From Haloferax larsenii JCM 13917 (GTDB taxonomy: Archaea; Halobacteriota; Halobacteria; Halobacteriales; Haloferacaceae): 64,000 nt of DNA. Below the pieces are notes generated by a model. The model had not been told where the DNA came from, searched no databases, and saw only the letters and a list, made by a program, of their open reading frames with translations. Every line of letters starts with the position of its first letter. The first letter of the stretch is position 1. This document shows, one piece after another, positions 16,346-24,818 of the stretch. A program made the translations under genes and the position numbers. Location of the stretch: the NCBI RefSeq assembly GCF_000336955.1, contig NZ_AOLI01000006.1, positions 63,224 through 127,223 on the forward strand. The letters run 5' to 3'.

Positions 16346-18964
16346 ATGACACGCAACAAACAGATTCGCGCAGTTCTGCTCTCTGCGCTGATGGTTCTCT
16401 CGGTCTTCGCCGGTTCCATCGCGTTCACGGGCACGGCTGCTGCTGCGGCTAACAGTGTAGACGTGGATAACACGTCTAGCCCTGACGTCTTCAACAACGG
16501 TGACACCACCGTGCTGGAGAACGTTGAGGTTGACGACGCGGCTGACTCTAACCCCGGCTACACTGTTTTCGTTGACGAGAACGGAAACGACAAGTACGAC
16601 CCTGATGAGGCATTCGCCAACAACTCCAGTGCCTACACCGACGGTGGCACGGTTGCTATGGAGAATCTCTCGATCAGCGGGCTTGAAGAAGGAACGTACA
16701 CGGTCTACGCGATTGAGACCAACTCGTTCGATTCGAGCACCCAGTCTTCGGACGTTTCGTCCAACGGAAAGGGAACGTTCACGGTTGACAACACCGCCCC
16801 GTCCCTCCTCTCCGCCATCCACTACCAGAACGGTAGCGCAAAGGCTGACGGTGAGGTTGAGGTCGCGTTCGACGAGAACGTCAAGATCAACTCCATCAAC
16901 CTGACCGATGGTGAGGACTTCAGCGTCACGAGCGAAGACATCAACGACAACGGTCGCGTTGTCTTCCAGCTCAGCGACGTCTACACGCAGGACCTCGAAG
17001 TTGAGTACACGGTCGAAGACGATGCTGGTAACGAAGTCTCCGGCACCGAAGACGTCACGTTCGCGCCTGTCTACGTGAGCGGCACCAACAACAACACGGC
17101 CTACAAGGGCTCCACTGTTGCTGTCGTCTCGAACAGCACGAACGAAGACGTTGCAGTCGAAGCAGTCGACGAAGACAACGACTACGTGTTCGACGGTTCC
17201 ACCGGCACGAACAGTAAGGTCTTCCTCTTCGACACGTCCGACCGCGAACTCGACTCCTACGAGTTCGAATTCGACAGCCAGACGTCCTCCGTCGACGTCC
17301 GTGACCTCGGTCTCGAAGTCTCTGTCGACGACCTCAACATCACGGATGAAGACGCTCTCGAAGGCTCGATCACGGCTAACGCCGACGGTCGTACCGTCGA
17401 CGTCGTCGCGCTCGACGATGACGGTGACGAAGTCGACGGCGCTTCCCAGACCCTCACGCTCGACGGTCAGGGTGAAGCCGACTTCGACCTGGGCTCCCTG
17501 GACGCCGGCGACTACACCGTCGAAGTGACGGACACCTTCTCCGGTGTCACCGTCGAATCTGACACGGTCTCGGTCTCGAAGGCCAAGGACTCCACGTCCA
17601 ACTTCGGTACCTCCGTCGTCACCGAACAGGTCGGCGACATCGCTGAGATCACCGTGACCATGGAAGGCACGGACGAAGTCGACGTCATGATCGGCGGCGA
17701 CAACCTCGGTTACACCGCGAACGCAACCGTCGAAGACGGTAACGACGACGGCGAAGTTATCCTCCTGTTCAACACGTACGACGCTGACGACGCTGACTCG
17801 TTCAGTGTCGACGACAGCGACGACAGTGTCACCATCGAGGACGCGAACATCACGACGGGCGTCACGACCACGCTCGACGCTGGTGACTACGACCTCGAAG
17901 TCTCGACGGGCGGCGACGCCGACAACGTCGGCACGCTTGTCCTCGAAGAACGCAGCACGACGTCTCAGAAGATCTGGACGGCCCCGACGGGCGCAGACCT
18001 CACTGAGACCGAAGACGTCTACGACGCCATCGACAACGGCAACCTGACGGAATCCGACGCTGTCGCTAACGGCGACTTCGTCGTCCAGCAGGTCTCCGCC
18101 ACGGGTCTCGAAGGCGCATTCGACGAGTCTGACTTCGACGCCCTCACGGGCTCGCAGTTCAACGTCACGGTCGAGCAGACCAACCCTGGTCCGAACCGCG
18201 AAGCAAAGGTTCTGGGCATCAACAGCTCCAGCGCCACGGTCATCGCTGACGGCGACAACGACACGTACTTCATCGCCTACGACCTCGACGACGTCTCGTC
18301 CTCGCGTACGGACTACTACGACAGCAACGCCGACCAGTTCGCTGTTGAAGACGACGACGCGTTCAACGCGACGTTCACCGTCCTCGAAGACGGCGACCTC
18401 GCCGAGGACGATGAATCCGTCTCCGCAGAGTACGAAGTTGTCGAGCCGACGCTCGACCTTGACCAGGACGAATTCGGTGTCGCGGCTGCTGCTGATCAGA
18501 CCGTCTCCGGTACGGCTTCGGTCGCACCCGGTACGGCTCTCACCATCCGCGTGAAGTCCGACGGTGACACCCAGCCGCGCTTCCTGAAGACCTCGACGGC
18601 CTACGTCCAGGCTGACGGAACGTTCTCGTCCACGTTCGACTTCTCCGAGCAGAACGAGAACGACACGTTCGAAGTGACCGTCTCCGTCGACTCCGGCTCC
18701 GCTGAGGACGCCTCCGCTGACGGCGTCGTTGGCGCTGCTGCTGAGCAGACGACCAGCACGCCTGCAGAGACGACGGACGCTACGGAAACCGCTACGGCAA
18801 CGCCGACGGCAACCGCCACGGCAACGCCGACGGCAACCGCTACGGAAGCCGCGACTGAGGAACCCGCAGAAGAGACCACTGAATCCAGCACGCCTGGCTT
18901 CGGTATCGCTGTGGCCCTCGTCGCCCTCGTCGCTGCGGCACTCCTCGCAGTCCGCCGCGACTAA
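16346..18964 (+). CDS. csg: S-layer glycoprotein with PGF-CTERM tail
   Basis: This 872-residue acidic surface protein should form the cell-wall lattice. A signal peptide (MTRNKQIRAVLLSALMVLSV start, cleavage after about residue 34) resembles the halobacterial S-layer leader. The mature part is beta-rich and Asp/Thr/Ser-rich, with about 17 N-glycosylation sequons. Near the C-terminus is a Thr/Ala/Pro repeat spacer suited to O-glycosylation, then STPGFG, a hydrophobic helix and RRD: a PGF-CTERM signal recognised by archaeosortase A. The artA gene is the next gene downstream. A terminator-like hairpin follows the stop. The sequence differs clearly from my memory of H. volcanii Csg outside the ends, consistent with rapid S-layer divergence. 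Confidence 0.93.
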   Translation: MTRNKQIRAVLLSALMVLSVFAGSIAFTGTAAAAANSVDVDNTSSPDVFNNGDTTVLENVEVDDAADSNPGYTVFVDENGNDKYDPDEAFANNSSAYTDGGTVAMENLSISGLEEGTYTVYAIETNSFDSSTQSSDVSSNGKGTFTVDNTAPSLLSAIHYQNGSAKADGEVEVAFDENVKINSINLTDGEDFSVTSEDINDNGRVVFQLSDVYTQDLEVEYTVEDDAGNEVSGTEDVTFAPVYVSGTNNNTAYKGSTVAVVSNSTNEDVAVEAVDEDNDYVFDGSTGTNSKVFLFDTSDRELDSYEFEFDSQTSSVDVRDLGLEVSVDDLNITDEDALEGSITANADGRTVDVVALDDDGDEVDGASQTLTLDGQGEADFDLGSLDAGDYTVEVTDTFSGVTVESDTVSVSKAKDSTSNFGTSVVTEQVGDIAEITVTMEGTDEVDVMIGGDNLGYTANATVEDGNDDGEVILLFNTYDADDADSFSVDDSDDSVTIEDANITTGVTTTLDAGDYDLEVSTGGDADNVGTLVLEERSTTSQKIWTAPTGADLTETEDVYDAIDNGNLTESDAVANGDFVVQQVSATGLEGAFDESDFDALTGSQFNVTVEQTNPGPNREAKVLGINSSSATVIADGDNDTYFIAYDLDDVSSSRTDYYDSNADQFAVEDDDAFNATFTVLEDGDLAEDDESVSAEYEVVEPTLDLDQDEFGVAAAADQTVSGTASVAPGTALTIRVKSDGDTQPRFLKTSTAYVQADGTFSSTFDFSEQNENDTFEVTVSVDSGSAEDASADGVVGAAAEQTTSTPAETTDATETATATPTATATATPTATATEAATEEPAEETTESSTPGFGIAVALVALVAAALLAVRRD
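18787..18855 (+). repeat. Tandem repeats encoding the Thr/Ala/Pro spacer of the S-layer protein
   Basis: Short repeats built from ACGGCAACGCCGACGGCAAC occur about three times in tandem and encode TATATPTATATATPTATAT. They form the threonine-rich spacer just before the membrane-proximal tail. The repeat is likely to change in copy number between strains. Confidence 0.6.
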
Positions 18965-18982
18965 CTCCGATAGCTAACTACC

Positions 18983-19020
18983 ACCGGGAACTTCCCCGGT
19001 CCCCTCAACGTTCTTTTATT
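18983..19020 (+). terminator. Hairpin plus T-rich tract after the S-layer gene
   Basis: ACCGGG (18983-18988) pairs perfectly with CCCGGT (18995-19000) across a six-base loop, followed by a T-rich stretch (TTCTTTTATT). This resembles a terminator and would isolate the abundant S-layer transcript from artA. Confidence 0.55.
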
Positions 19021-19146
19021 GGCCTCGTCTCGCGAGCGATAGCGCCAGGCTCCGTTCGCACAGAAGGTCACCCACCCCAACCGGTCGAGCGCACTGGGCG
19101 CACGCAACGACAAGGGATTTAGTGACTGCACGACATCCCAACACGT

Positions 19147-20079
19147 ATGCCCGGACTGCTCTCTGATATCCTCGCTTGGGTGGTCATTGCGACCTTCGTG
19201 GCAGGTGTGGTTGCGACCGGTCGTGACCGCGGACTCGGCCGCAACGTGATGACTGCTGGGTGGGTTCTCTTTGCACTCTTTTGGCTCCAACTCATTCCGC
19301 ACTTCACGCTCGTTCACAAGAGCTACATCGAGGGGCTGTTGACTATCGCCGCTGTTCCAGCATCGCTCTATGCTGGGTGGCTCCTCTACAGCGGACGAGA
19401 CTCACTCTTCGTCCTCTCGCGCGCCGTTGCAGCCATGGGTGTGGTCTACTTGCCCTTCGAGACGATACCAGCGTTGGCGCTTCTCGGAACGACGGTTCCT
19501 GCACCGCGTGGAGTACTGATGGAGACCGTCGCCGCACAGACGAACTTCCTCATCGAGTCGCTCGGTTACTCGACGACGATGATTACTGGCGACGAAGGCT
19601 ATCTGAATACCTTCTTGTGGATGCAGGGCTCCCACCGAATCGAGGTCTCGGTCGTTCTCGCATGCACTGGCCTCGGAAGTATCGCCATCTTCGCTGGCCT
19701 CATCGCGGCAGTTGACGCACCGATTCGTCGCAAGGCCCGTGGTCTCGCGATTGCGGTTCCCATTATATACGCCCTGAACCTGCTTCGGACGACGTTTATC
19801 ACCATCTCGGTCGGCAAGCAGTACTTCCACCTGTTCGTCGACGAGATTCTCTTCTTGTTTGGGTCGTCTGACCCCTACATGGTCTCGTTTTTCATCTCCG
19901 ACCGAATCATCAGCCAAGTGCTCGCTGTGGTTGCACTCATCGGAATCACGTACTTGGTCGTCCGAGAGGTGCCAGAACTGCTCACCATCATCGAAGACGT
20001 CCTCTATATGATCACTGGTGAAGAACACGACCTGCGCGCCGAGCTCGGCATCGACGTCCCGGACGACCGGCGAGCATAG
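19147..20079 (+). CDS. artA: Archaeosortase A
   Basis: This 310-residue membrane enzyme processes proteins with a PGF-CTERM tail, removing the C-terminal helix and promoting lipid attachment at the cell surface. About eight hydrophobic segments are visible. The catalytic residues are Cys173 (in ACTGLGS), Arg214 (in NLLRTTF) and Arg253 (in ISDRIIS), the same positions known for the H. volcanii enzyme. A likely substrate, the S-layer glycoprotein, is encoded directly upstream. A TATA-like GATTTAG about 30 bases before the ATG suggests its own promoter. Dph5 lies convergently downstream, 36 bases away. Confidence 0.95.
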   Translation: MPGLLSDILAWVVIATFVAGVVATGRDRGLGRNVMTAGWVLFALFWLQLIPHFTLVHKSYIEGLLTIAAVPASLYAGWLLYSGRDSLFVLSRAVAAMGVVYLPFETIPALALLGTTVPAPRGVLMETVAAQTNFLIESLGYSTTMITGDEGYLNTFLWMQGSHRIEVSVVLACTGLGSIAIFAGLIAAVDAPIRRKARGLAIAVPIIYALNLLRTTFITISVGKQYFHLFVDEILFLFGSSDPYMVSFFISDRIISQVLAVVALIGITYLVVREVPELLTIIEDVLYMITGEEHDLRAELGIDVPDDRRA

Positions 20080-20115
20080 TCTGGGCGGCGACGAGTTTCG
20101 CGGAACTAATCCTTT

Positions 20116-20922
20116 TTAGAAGTCGTCGAAGCGGTCCGCTGGTGCCCCACCGAGAGCCATCAACGCGTCGGCTTCGACGTGGTGGACTTCTCCGGGGATG
20201 ATGAGCATGTGAAGCGGCTCACCGAAGTCACGCTCGGCGAGTGCTTCGAGTCGGTCCGCGGCGACGACAGGGTTCGGACTGCCGGCTCGGCAGACAGCCA
20301 CGCCGAGTGCGTCGGGGTCCCAGTGCTCGGCGAACAACTCAGCTGCGTAGTCGGCCGTCATGTATTCGTCGTCGTCGATTTCGACGCCGCGGCGGCCCTC
20401 CCATTCGACTTTGATATCGAGATACACGAGCGTGTGGAGGCCGCGCTCGCGGTTCGCTTCGAGGGAGTCGACGACGCTCTGTGGGACGGGGTCGCCCCCG
20501 TGGACGAAGGGGAACGGAAGCGTGACTGCTTTTCCGAAGCGGTAGTTCTGGAGGCCGGTGAGACCGCTTGCGGCTGACTGGGCCGTCACACCGTGGACAA
20601 GTCTCGTCTCGATACCGCGTTCTTCGGCGCGGAGTCGAAGGTCGACGTGCGTCGTCGAAATCATCGTGTCACCGGCGGTGAGGAAGGCGACGTGTTCGTC
20701 TTCGGCAGCATCGAGAATCTCCTCGGGGTCCTGTTCGACGCCGGCGCGGTCGCGTACCTCGATGTCGATGTCGTGGTACGATTCGAGATCGGAGACACTC
20801 GCGCCGACGAGGTGACTGGTGTAGAACTCTGCGAACGCGCGGTCGGCGGCTTCGAGGGCTTCCGCCCCCTCGACTGTGATTGACCGCTCGTCGTACAGAC
20901 CGAGTCCGATGAAGGTGAGCAT
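20116..20922 (-). CDS. dph5: Diphthine synthase (Dph5)
   Basis: This 268-residue SAM-dependent methyltransferase of the tetrapyrrole-methylase fold makes the diphthamide precursor on elongation factor 2. The N-terminal MLTFIGLGLYDERSIT, the SAM-binding TAGDTMISTTHVDLR and VHGVTAQSAA are family signatures. The start at 20922 coincides with the conserved MLTFIGLGL. The longer upstream frame lacks family features. It is convergent with artA and divergent from the DoxX gene, so it is probably monocistronic. Confidence 0.95.
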   Translation of the reverse strand: MLTFIGLGLYDERSITVEGAEALEAADRAFAEFYTSHLVGASVSDLESYHDIDIEVRDRAGVEQDPEEILDAAEDEHVAFLTAGDTMISTTHVDLRLRAEERGIETRLVHGVTAQSAASGLTGLQNYRFGKAVTLPFPFVHGGDPVPQSVVDSLEANRERGLHTLVYLDIKVEWEGRRGVEIDDDEYMTADYAAELFAEHWDPDALGVAVCRAGSPNPVVAADRLEALAERDFGEPLHMLIIPGEVHHVEADALMALGGAPADRFDDF

Positions 20923-21032
20923 GCTGGTGCTCTGTCGTCGGCGATGATAAACAGCGTGACCTTCGTTGTCTCTCTTAATGTGTGAGAATGACAGCCACGT
21001 TATTTTGGCTTGAGGGTCGTACGTCCACCAGT

Positions 21033-21608
21033 ATGGCAACGAGTAGTCGCACACTAGAGACTGAAATGTTCGGACAGAGCGTACGGTTCGAGTATTCGGA
21101 GCGGTGGGTCGGATATTCGCTGTTCCTCCTCCGAGTCGTGATGGGATGGACACTGTTCCAAGGGGGCGTCACGAAACTCGTCACGTACCTCGACGCCGAC
21201 CCGTCGAACAACTGGACCGCCGCGGGATTCCTTGCGAATGCGATTCCCCCGGGGAACCCACTGATGGGGCTGTGGAGTTCGATGGCTGGAAGTCCGCTTA
21301 TCGACATGCTGAACATGTGGGGGCTGACCCTCACCGGGTTGGCACTCATCCTTGGCGCGTTCGTCCGATGGAGTGCGTTCTGGGGTGCGGTGATGATGCT
21401 GTTCTACTGGGCGGCATCGCTACAGGGCGGTCTCCTCGCGGGTCTGCCCCTCGCCCACGGGTGGGTTGTAGACGACCACATGGTCTACGCGGTGCTCCTG
21501 TTCGGCCTCGGCGCATTCGGTGCGGGCCGCATCCTCGGAGTCGACGCGTACCTCGAAGAGTTGGAGTTCGTCCGTCGGAACCGCTGGATGTCGCTCGTCA
21601 TGGGCTGA
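21033..21608 (+). CDS. DoxX-family membrane protein
   Basis: This 191-residue protein has four or five hydrophobic segments. It carries a DoxX-type core beginning RWVGYSLFLLRVVMGWTLFQGG and ending YAVLLFGLGAFGAGRILGVDAYLE. DoxX proteins are small integral membrane proteins linked in some organisms to thiosulfate:quinone oxidation, but many have unknown roles. The start at 21033 is chosen because an A/T-rich box (TTATTTTG) sits about 28 bases upstream. The promoter region is shared with the divergent dph5 gene. Confidence 0.82.
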   Translation: MATSSRTLETEMFGQSVRFEYSERWVGYSLFLLRVVMGWTLFQGGVTKLVTYLDADPSNNWTAAGFLANAIPPGNPLMGLWSSMAGSPLIDMLNMWGLTLTGLALILGAFVRWSAFWGAVMMLFYWAASLQGGLLAGLPLAHGWVVDDHMVYAVLLFGLGAFGAGRILGVDAYLEELEFVRRNRWMSLVMG

Positions 21609-21714
21609 CGACCGCGGGACCGTCGGACCTCATTTTAGTGGACGAACTCCCCAGACCGCACATCTAACAGCATGTTCGACGCAATTATCTCGATGGGTGT
21701 GCTCTATTCGGACA

Positions 21715-21915
21715 ATGACGACTCCTCGTGCGACGGTTCGCTGTCCGGATTGTGAGCTCGAAGAGACCTTCGAAAAGCTCGCCGCAGCACGGCAACGAAT
21801 CGAGGCCCATCGCGAGGAGACGGGCCACGACCCAGACTGGAAGTTGGGTCGGTTCGCACCCGGCGTGGAGCGGATGGGCGACGAGGCGGGCGTGTGCGGC
21901 CTAGGCGACTACTGA
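21715..21915 (+). CDS. Small zinc-ribbon-like protein
   Basis: This 66-residue soluble protein begins MTTPRATVRCPDCELEETF. It has one CPDC knuckle, followed by a helical arginine/glutamate-rich segment with His75-like spacing (EAHREETGHDP) and a C-terminal cysteine (VCGLGDY). Zn binding through the two knuckle cysteines plus histidine is plausible. It resembles several conserved haloarchaeal small zinc-finger proteins without known function. The start at 21715 is the only ATG close to the domain. It follows the DoxX gene by about 100 bases. Confidence 0.68.
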   Translation: MTTPRATVRCPDCELEETFEKLAAARQRIEAHREETGHDPDWKLGRFAPGVERMGDEAGVCGLGDY

Positions 21916-22017
21916 ACTGCTGTCTGCCGTTTTAGTCCGTTACAACCGATTTTTGAGCTCGATTGGACGGATTCTATGAGACTCATTACAATACGATAGT
22001 CAGTGGAACGCGAGTGT

Positions 22018-22137
22018 ATGAGATGTGAACGATGCGGAGCCGACACCACGGTGACCGGGCATACGGTCGATGGGTTCACGGGATACCTCTGCCGAGAGTG
22101 CCACGCTGTCTGGGACCGACTGTTCGACTCGGCGTGA
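22018..22137 (+). CDS. 39-residue two-CxxC zinc-finger protein
   Basis: The ATG at 22018 opens a 39-codon frame with MRCERCGADTTV near the start and GYLCRECHAVWDRLF near the end. Two CxxC knuckles 21 residues apart are the classic arrangement for a four-cysteine zinc ribbon. Haloarchaea encode many such mini zinc-finger proteins, some tied to metabolic adaptation or biofilm formation. Nothing specific can be said about the role here. It lies between another small zinc protein and an AsnC-C-terminal-like protein, all on the same strand. Confidence 0.65.
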   Translation: MRCERCGADTTVTGHTVDGFTGYLCRECHAVWDRLFDSA

Positions 22138-22218
22138 GAGAACGCGAGTGTTCGGGTCATCCGATGGTTGCTCACAGTCGGACGTAAATTTATACTTGCT
22201 GACAGGCTACATTCACGA

Positions 22219-22449
22219 ATGGTCGAGGCATACGTCACCATCCAGACCGGTGCAGGAACCGCGCGGGATGTCGTCGAGCAGCTACGCACACTCGACAACG
22301 TCGTGAAAGCGAGTATCGTCGCTGGCGAATTCGATATCGTCGCCGAGGTCGAAGCCGACTCGGAGCGCGACCTGCTCGGACTCATCTCCGACGACATCCA
22401 ACAGTTCGAAGGCGTCGGCCGGACGAGCACGTGTATCGTTCTTGGGTGA
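22219..22449 (+). CDS. Stand-alone Lrp/AsnC ligand-binding (RAM) domain protein
   Basis: This 76-residue protein consists only of the RAM domain of Lrp/AsnC regulators, without a DNA-binding helix-turn-helix. The beta-alpha-beta pattern VEAYVTIQTGAGTARDVVEQL, then VVKASIVAGEFDIVAEVEAD, is characteristic. Such stand-alone domains oligomerise and may sense amino acids or modulate full-length Lrp proteins. A clear TATA-like box (AATTTATAC near 22187-22195) sits about 27 bases before the ATG, so the gene is leaderless and has its own promoter. Confidence 0.85.
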   Translation: MVEAYVTIQTGAGTARDVVEQLRTLDNVVKASIVAGEFDIVAEVEADSERDLLGLISDDIQQFEGVGRTSTCIVLG

Positions 22450-22519
22450 GCCGACTGAGGAGTTGAAGCCGTATCCTAACGTCGGCCGGTTCCGGAGGCT
22501 GACGCACCAGAACCCCCGT

Positions 22520-23215
22520 TCAGAGACCGAAGTGTGAATCGCGCTCGACGACTGTGTACCCTTGCACCGACAGCGCCTCGCCGCGGTATCGCTCCGCGAT
22601 GAACTGCTGCGGGACACGTCGCAGTCCGAATCGCCGATTCGACGTGTACTCGATGTCGATAGTCGTCTGGCCGTCGCTGTTGTCGGTGCTCCCGCTGGCA
22701 TCGCTGCCGTTGGTTCCGTCGTCGCCCTCGATTGTCGCGAGATACGTCGCCCACGGCTGGTCGTTCACTGTCACCTCGACGGTGGCTCGGTGTGCACCGT
22801 CTGGCGTCGGCTCCGCTTGTGTCTGGAGGGTCAGTTCGGCAGTGCGCAACCCGAACAGATACGAAATCGTGTACGTTACCTCTCCGTCTCCCGTCGTTAC
22901 CTCGTCCGCGACGCCCCACTGAAACGCGAGCATCGGTGGCGTCGGGCTGGCGAACGCGTCGACGACAGTCGCCGGAGCGTCGTCAGACCGGAGTCGAACC
23001 GTCCCGTACGACTGTAGAATTGGCGCGCGGGCGACGACCACCAAGATTGCAGCGACGACGACTGCGGGCAGCAGTGACGTCAGCAGGTAGCTCCCGAGGA
23101 ACAAGGACGTGACGAGTGCGACGACGAGGGTACTCAACAGACGCTCGCGCCTGTAATATCGCTGTGCGACTGCGAGCACTTCCTGTGGTCGTTCGATGTC
23201 GTTCGTGGAGGGCAT
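22520..23215 (-). CDS. Membrane-anchored protein of unknown function
   Basis: This 231-residue protein has a soluble N-terminus, two adjacent hydrophobic segments (LLSTLVVALVTSLFLGSYLL and LLPAVVVAAILVVVARA), then a large beta-rich soluble domain ending with ERDSHFGL. A Ser/Gly/Asp-rich linker lies near residues 170-190. I do not recognise the family. No enzyme motif or metal site is visible. The ATG at 23215 is chosen because upstream sequence in this frame is non-conserved-looking and proline/serine rich. It is on the same strand as the tRNA-Thr gene further upstream. Confidence 0.6.
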   Translation of the reverse strand: MPSTNDIERPQEVLAVAQRYYRRERLLSTLVVALVTSLFLGSYLLTSLLPAVVVAAILVVVARAPILQSYGTVRLRSDDAPATVVDAFASPTPPMLAFQWGVADEVTTGDGEVTYTISYLFGLRTAELTLQTQAEPTPDGAHRATVEVTVNDQPWATYLATIEGDDGTNGSDASGSTDNSDGQTTIDIEYTSNRRFGLRRVPQQFIAERYRGEALSVQGYTVVERDSHFGL

Positions 23216-23393
23216 CGTGTGGACTGCTTCTCGCCCGGTAATTAGTTCCGTTGAAAATAGTGGTGTGTTGGGTTGAAGGGTGTAGTACGGTGGTGGTGGA
23301 GAGGATTGTGAACCACAGTCGCTCCTTGCAGTCGCTCCTTTGTTCAAATTCCTCCACGCGAGGCTCTCCAACCTCACTGTGTTCGGTAGAAAG

Positions 23394-23466
23394 AGCCGGT
23401 GGAGGGATTTGAACCCTCGGCCTATTCCTTACGAAGGAATCGCTCTGCCAGCTGAGCTACACCGGC
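23394..23466 (-). tRNA. tRNA-Thr (CGU anticodon)
   Basis: Read on the minus strand, a full cloverleaf forms. The acceptor stem GCCGGTG pairs with CACCGGC, the D-arm is GCTC/GAGC, the anticodon stem is ATTCC/GGAAT with loop TTCGTAA (anticodon CGT at 23431-23433), and the T-arm is GAGGG/CCCTC with loop TTCAAAT. The length is 73 bases without CCA, there is no intron, and the discriminator base is U. Confidence 0.95.
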
Positions 23467-23567
23467 GCGGTGGGCTTTCGAACGCATTCTTCCGTACCCC
23501 GGTTACGTAATTAAGGCTTGCGAATCACCGTGGTGTCTGGTGGTCGCCAGCACGCCGCTCGACTGTC

Positions 23568-24554
23568 CTACTGCCGTCTCGTCAGGCGAACGTCGAGACA
23601 CACGTTGTACTCGTGAGGCGCGTACGACCGGACGACTTTCTCTTCGAGCACTTCCACCTCGAACGCCGGTTCGGCGGCGTCTCGAATCGCATCGAGTCCG
23701 GGACCGAACGGGTCGTCCTCGTGCTGGATATCGTAGAAGTGAACGACACACTCGTCGGCGGCGAGTTTGACCGCAGTCTCGACGAACTCGTTTGCGCTGT
23801 GCGGGAGGTTCATGACGAGTCGCTCCGCCCACCCTTCGTAGTCGGCGGCGACTTCGCGCACGTCGCCCTGAATCGCGGTGATGCGGTCGGAGACGTCGTT
23901 GCGGTCGGCGTTCTCCCGGAGATACTCGATAGCCGATTCGTTCAGGTCGCACGCGACCACCTCGGCACCGGTGGCCGCCGCGGGAATTGCGAAGGGACCG
24001 ACCCCGGCGAACATGTCGAAGACGTGTTCGCCCGGTCGAATCTGCTCGACGACGCGATGGCGCTCGGTGGCGAGGCGAGGTGAGAAGTAGACCGACGCGA
24101 TGTCGAGATGGAACTCGTGGCCGTACTCCCGGTGGACCGTCTCCGTGGAGTCACCGACGAGCACGTCCCAGTCCCGAACGCGGAGTTCGCCCTTGATTTT
24201 GGACGCGCGGTTGACGACCGTCTCGGCGCGGAGGTCCGAGGCGACGATAGCGTCTGCAATCTCGCGGGCGCGTTTGTCGTCGTCTTCGTCGAGGATGACC
24301 ACGTCGCCGAGCCGCTCGTAGGACGGCTCGAATCCGAGGATGTCGGCGGGGTTCGTCTGTGTGTCTCGGTCGGGTGCTTCGTACTCGACAACCTCGAATT
24401 CCGATGGCACGGCGTCGGCGTCGACGACCGGGATGTAGAGGTCCCCGTCGACGACCGAAATCTGGTGGTCGTGGTCCAGCAGGTCAGCGTCGGCGAGTTG
24501 CTTCCGCGTCTCTTCACCCGATTCCCGAGGGACGCGGACGCACGGCACGTTCAT
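23568..24554 (-). CDS. trm5: tRNA (guanine(37)-N1)-methyltransferase Trm5
   Basis: This 328-residue SAM-dependent methyltransferase makes m1G37 next to the anticodon, preventing frameshifting. The SAM-binding segment VFDMFAGVGPFAIPAA and the catalytic-region motif VMNLPHSANEF are typical of archaeal Trm5. The N-terminal part fits the TRAM/D1-type region (VPCVRVPRESGEETRKQL). The start at 24554 gives MNVPCVRV, the normal N-terminus. It lies next to a tRNA gene, though that adjacency need not mean co-regulation. Confidence 0.93.
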   Translation of the reverse strand: MNVPCVRVPRESGEETRKQLADADLLDHDHQISVVDGDLYIPVVDADAVPSEFEVVEYEAPDRDTQTNPADILGFEPSYERLGDVVILDEDDDKRAREIADAIVASDLRAETVVNRASKIKGELRVRDWDVLVGDSTETVHREYGHEFHLDIASVYFSPRLATERHRVVEQIRPGEHVFDMFAGVGPFAIPAAATGAEVVACDLNESAIEYLRENADRNDVSDRITAIQGDVREVAADYEGWAERLVMNLPHSANEFVETAVKLAADECVVHFYDIQHEDDPFGPGLDAIRDAAEPAFEVEVLEEKVVRSYAPHEYNVCLDVRLTRRQ

Positions 24555-24818
24555 ACCCTCACCAATCGTGCCCACCGAGTAAGGGTGACGCTTCGCCACT
24601 GGTATAAAACAGCCTGACCAATCAGGGAGCACGTATACGTCGGTGGCACGTGAACGACTCGATGCCCACAAACTCGACCGGCATCCGTCGTGCCAGTGGG
24701 CATGCCTCTGACACTGTGGATCTTGCCCGGGTCCACATTTCGGTTCTCCGCATTCACTTCTCGACATTCGAGTTCCAAATGTGAAATTTTACGCATCAGG
24801 GGTGCGGGATACTAATAG

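Noticed and set aside
18787-18855. The S-layer repeats as a CRISPR or mobile repeat
   Set aside because: They are in frame, code for a Thr/Ala/Pro spacer, and lack unique spacers of constant length.
23216-23393. A second tRNA or tRNA-like gene next to tRNA-Thr
   Set aside because: Only a T-arm-like segment is present; no acceptor, D- or anticodon arms can be formed.
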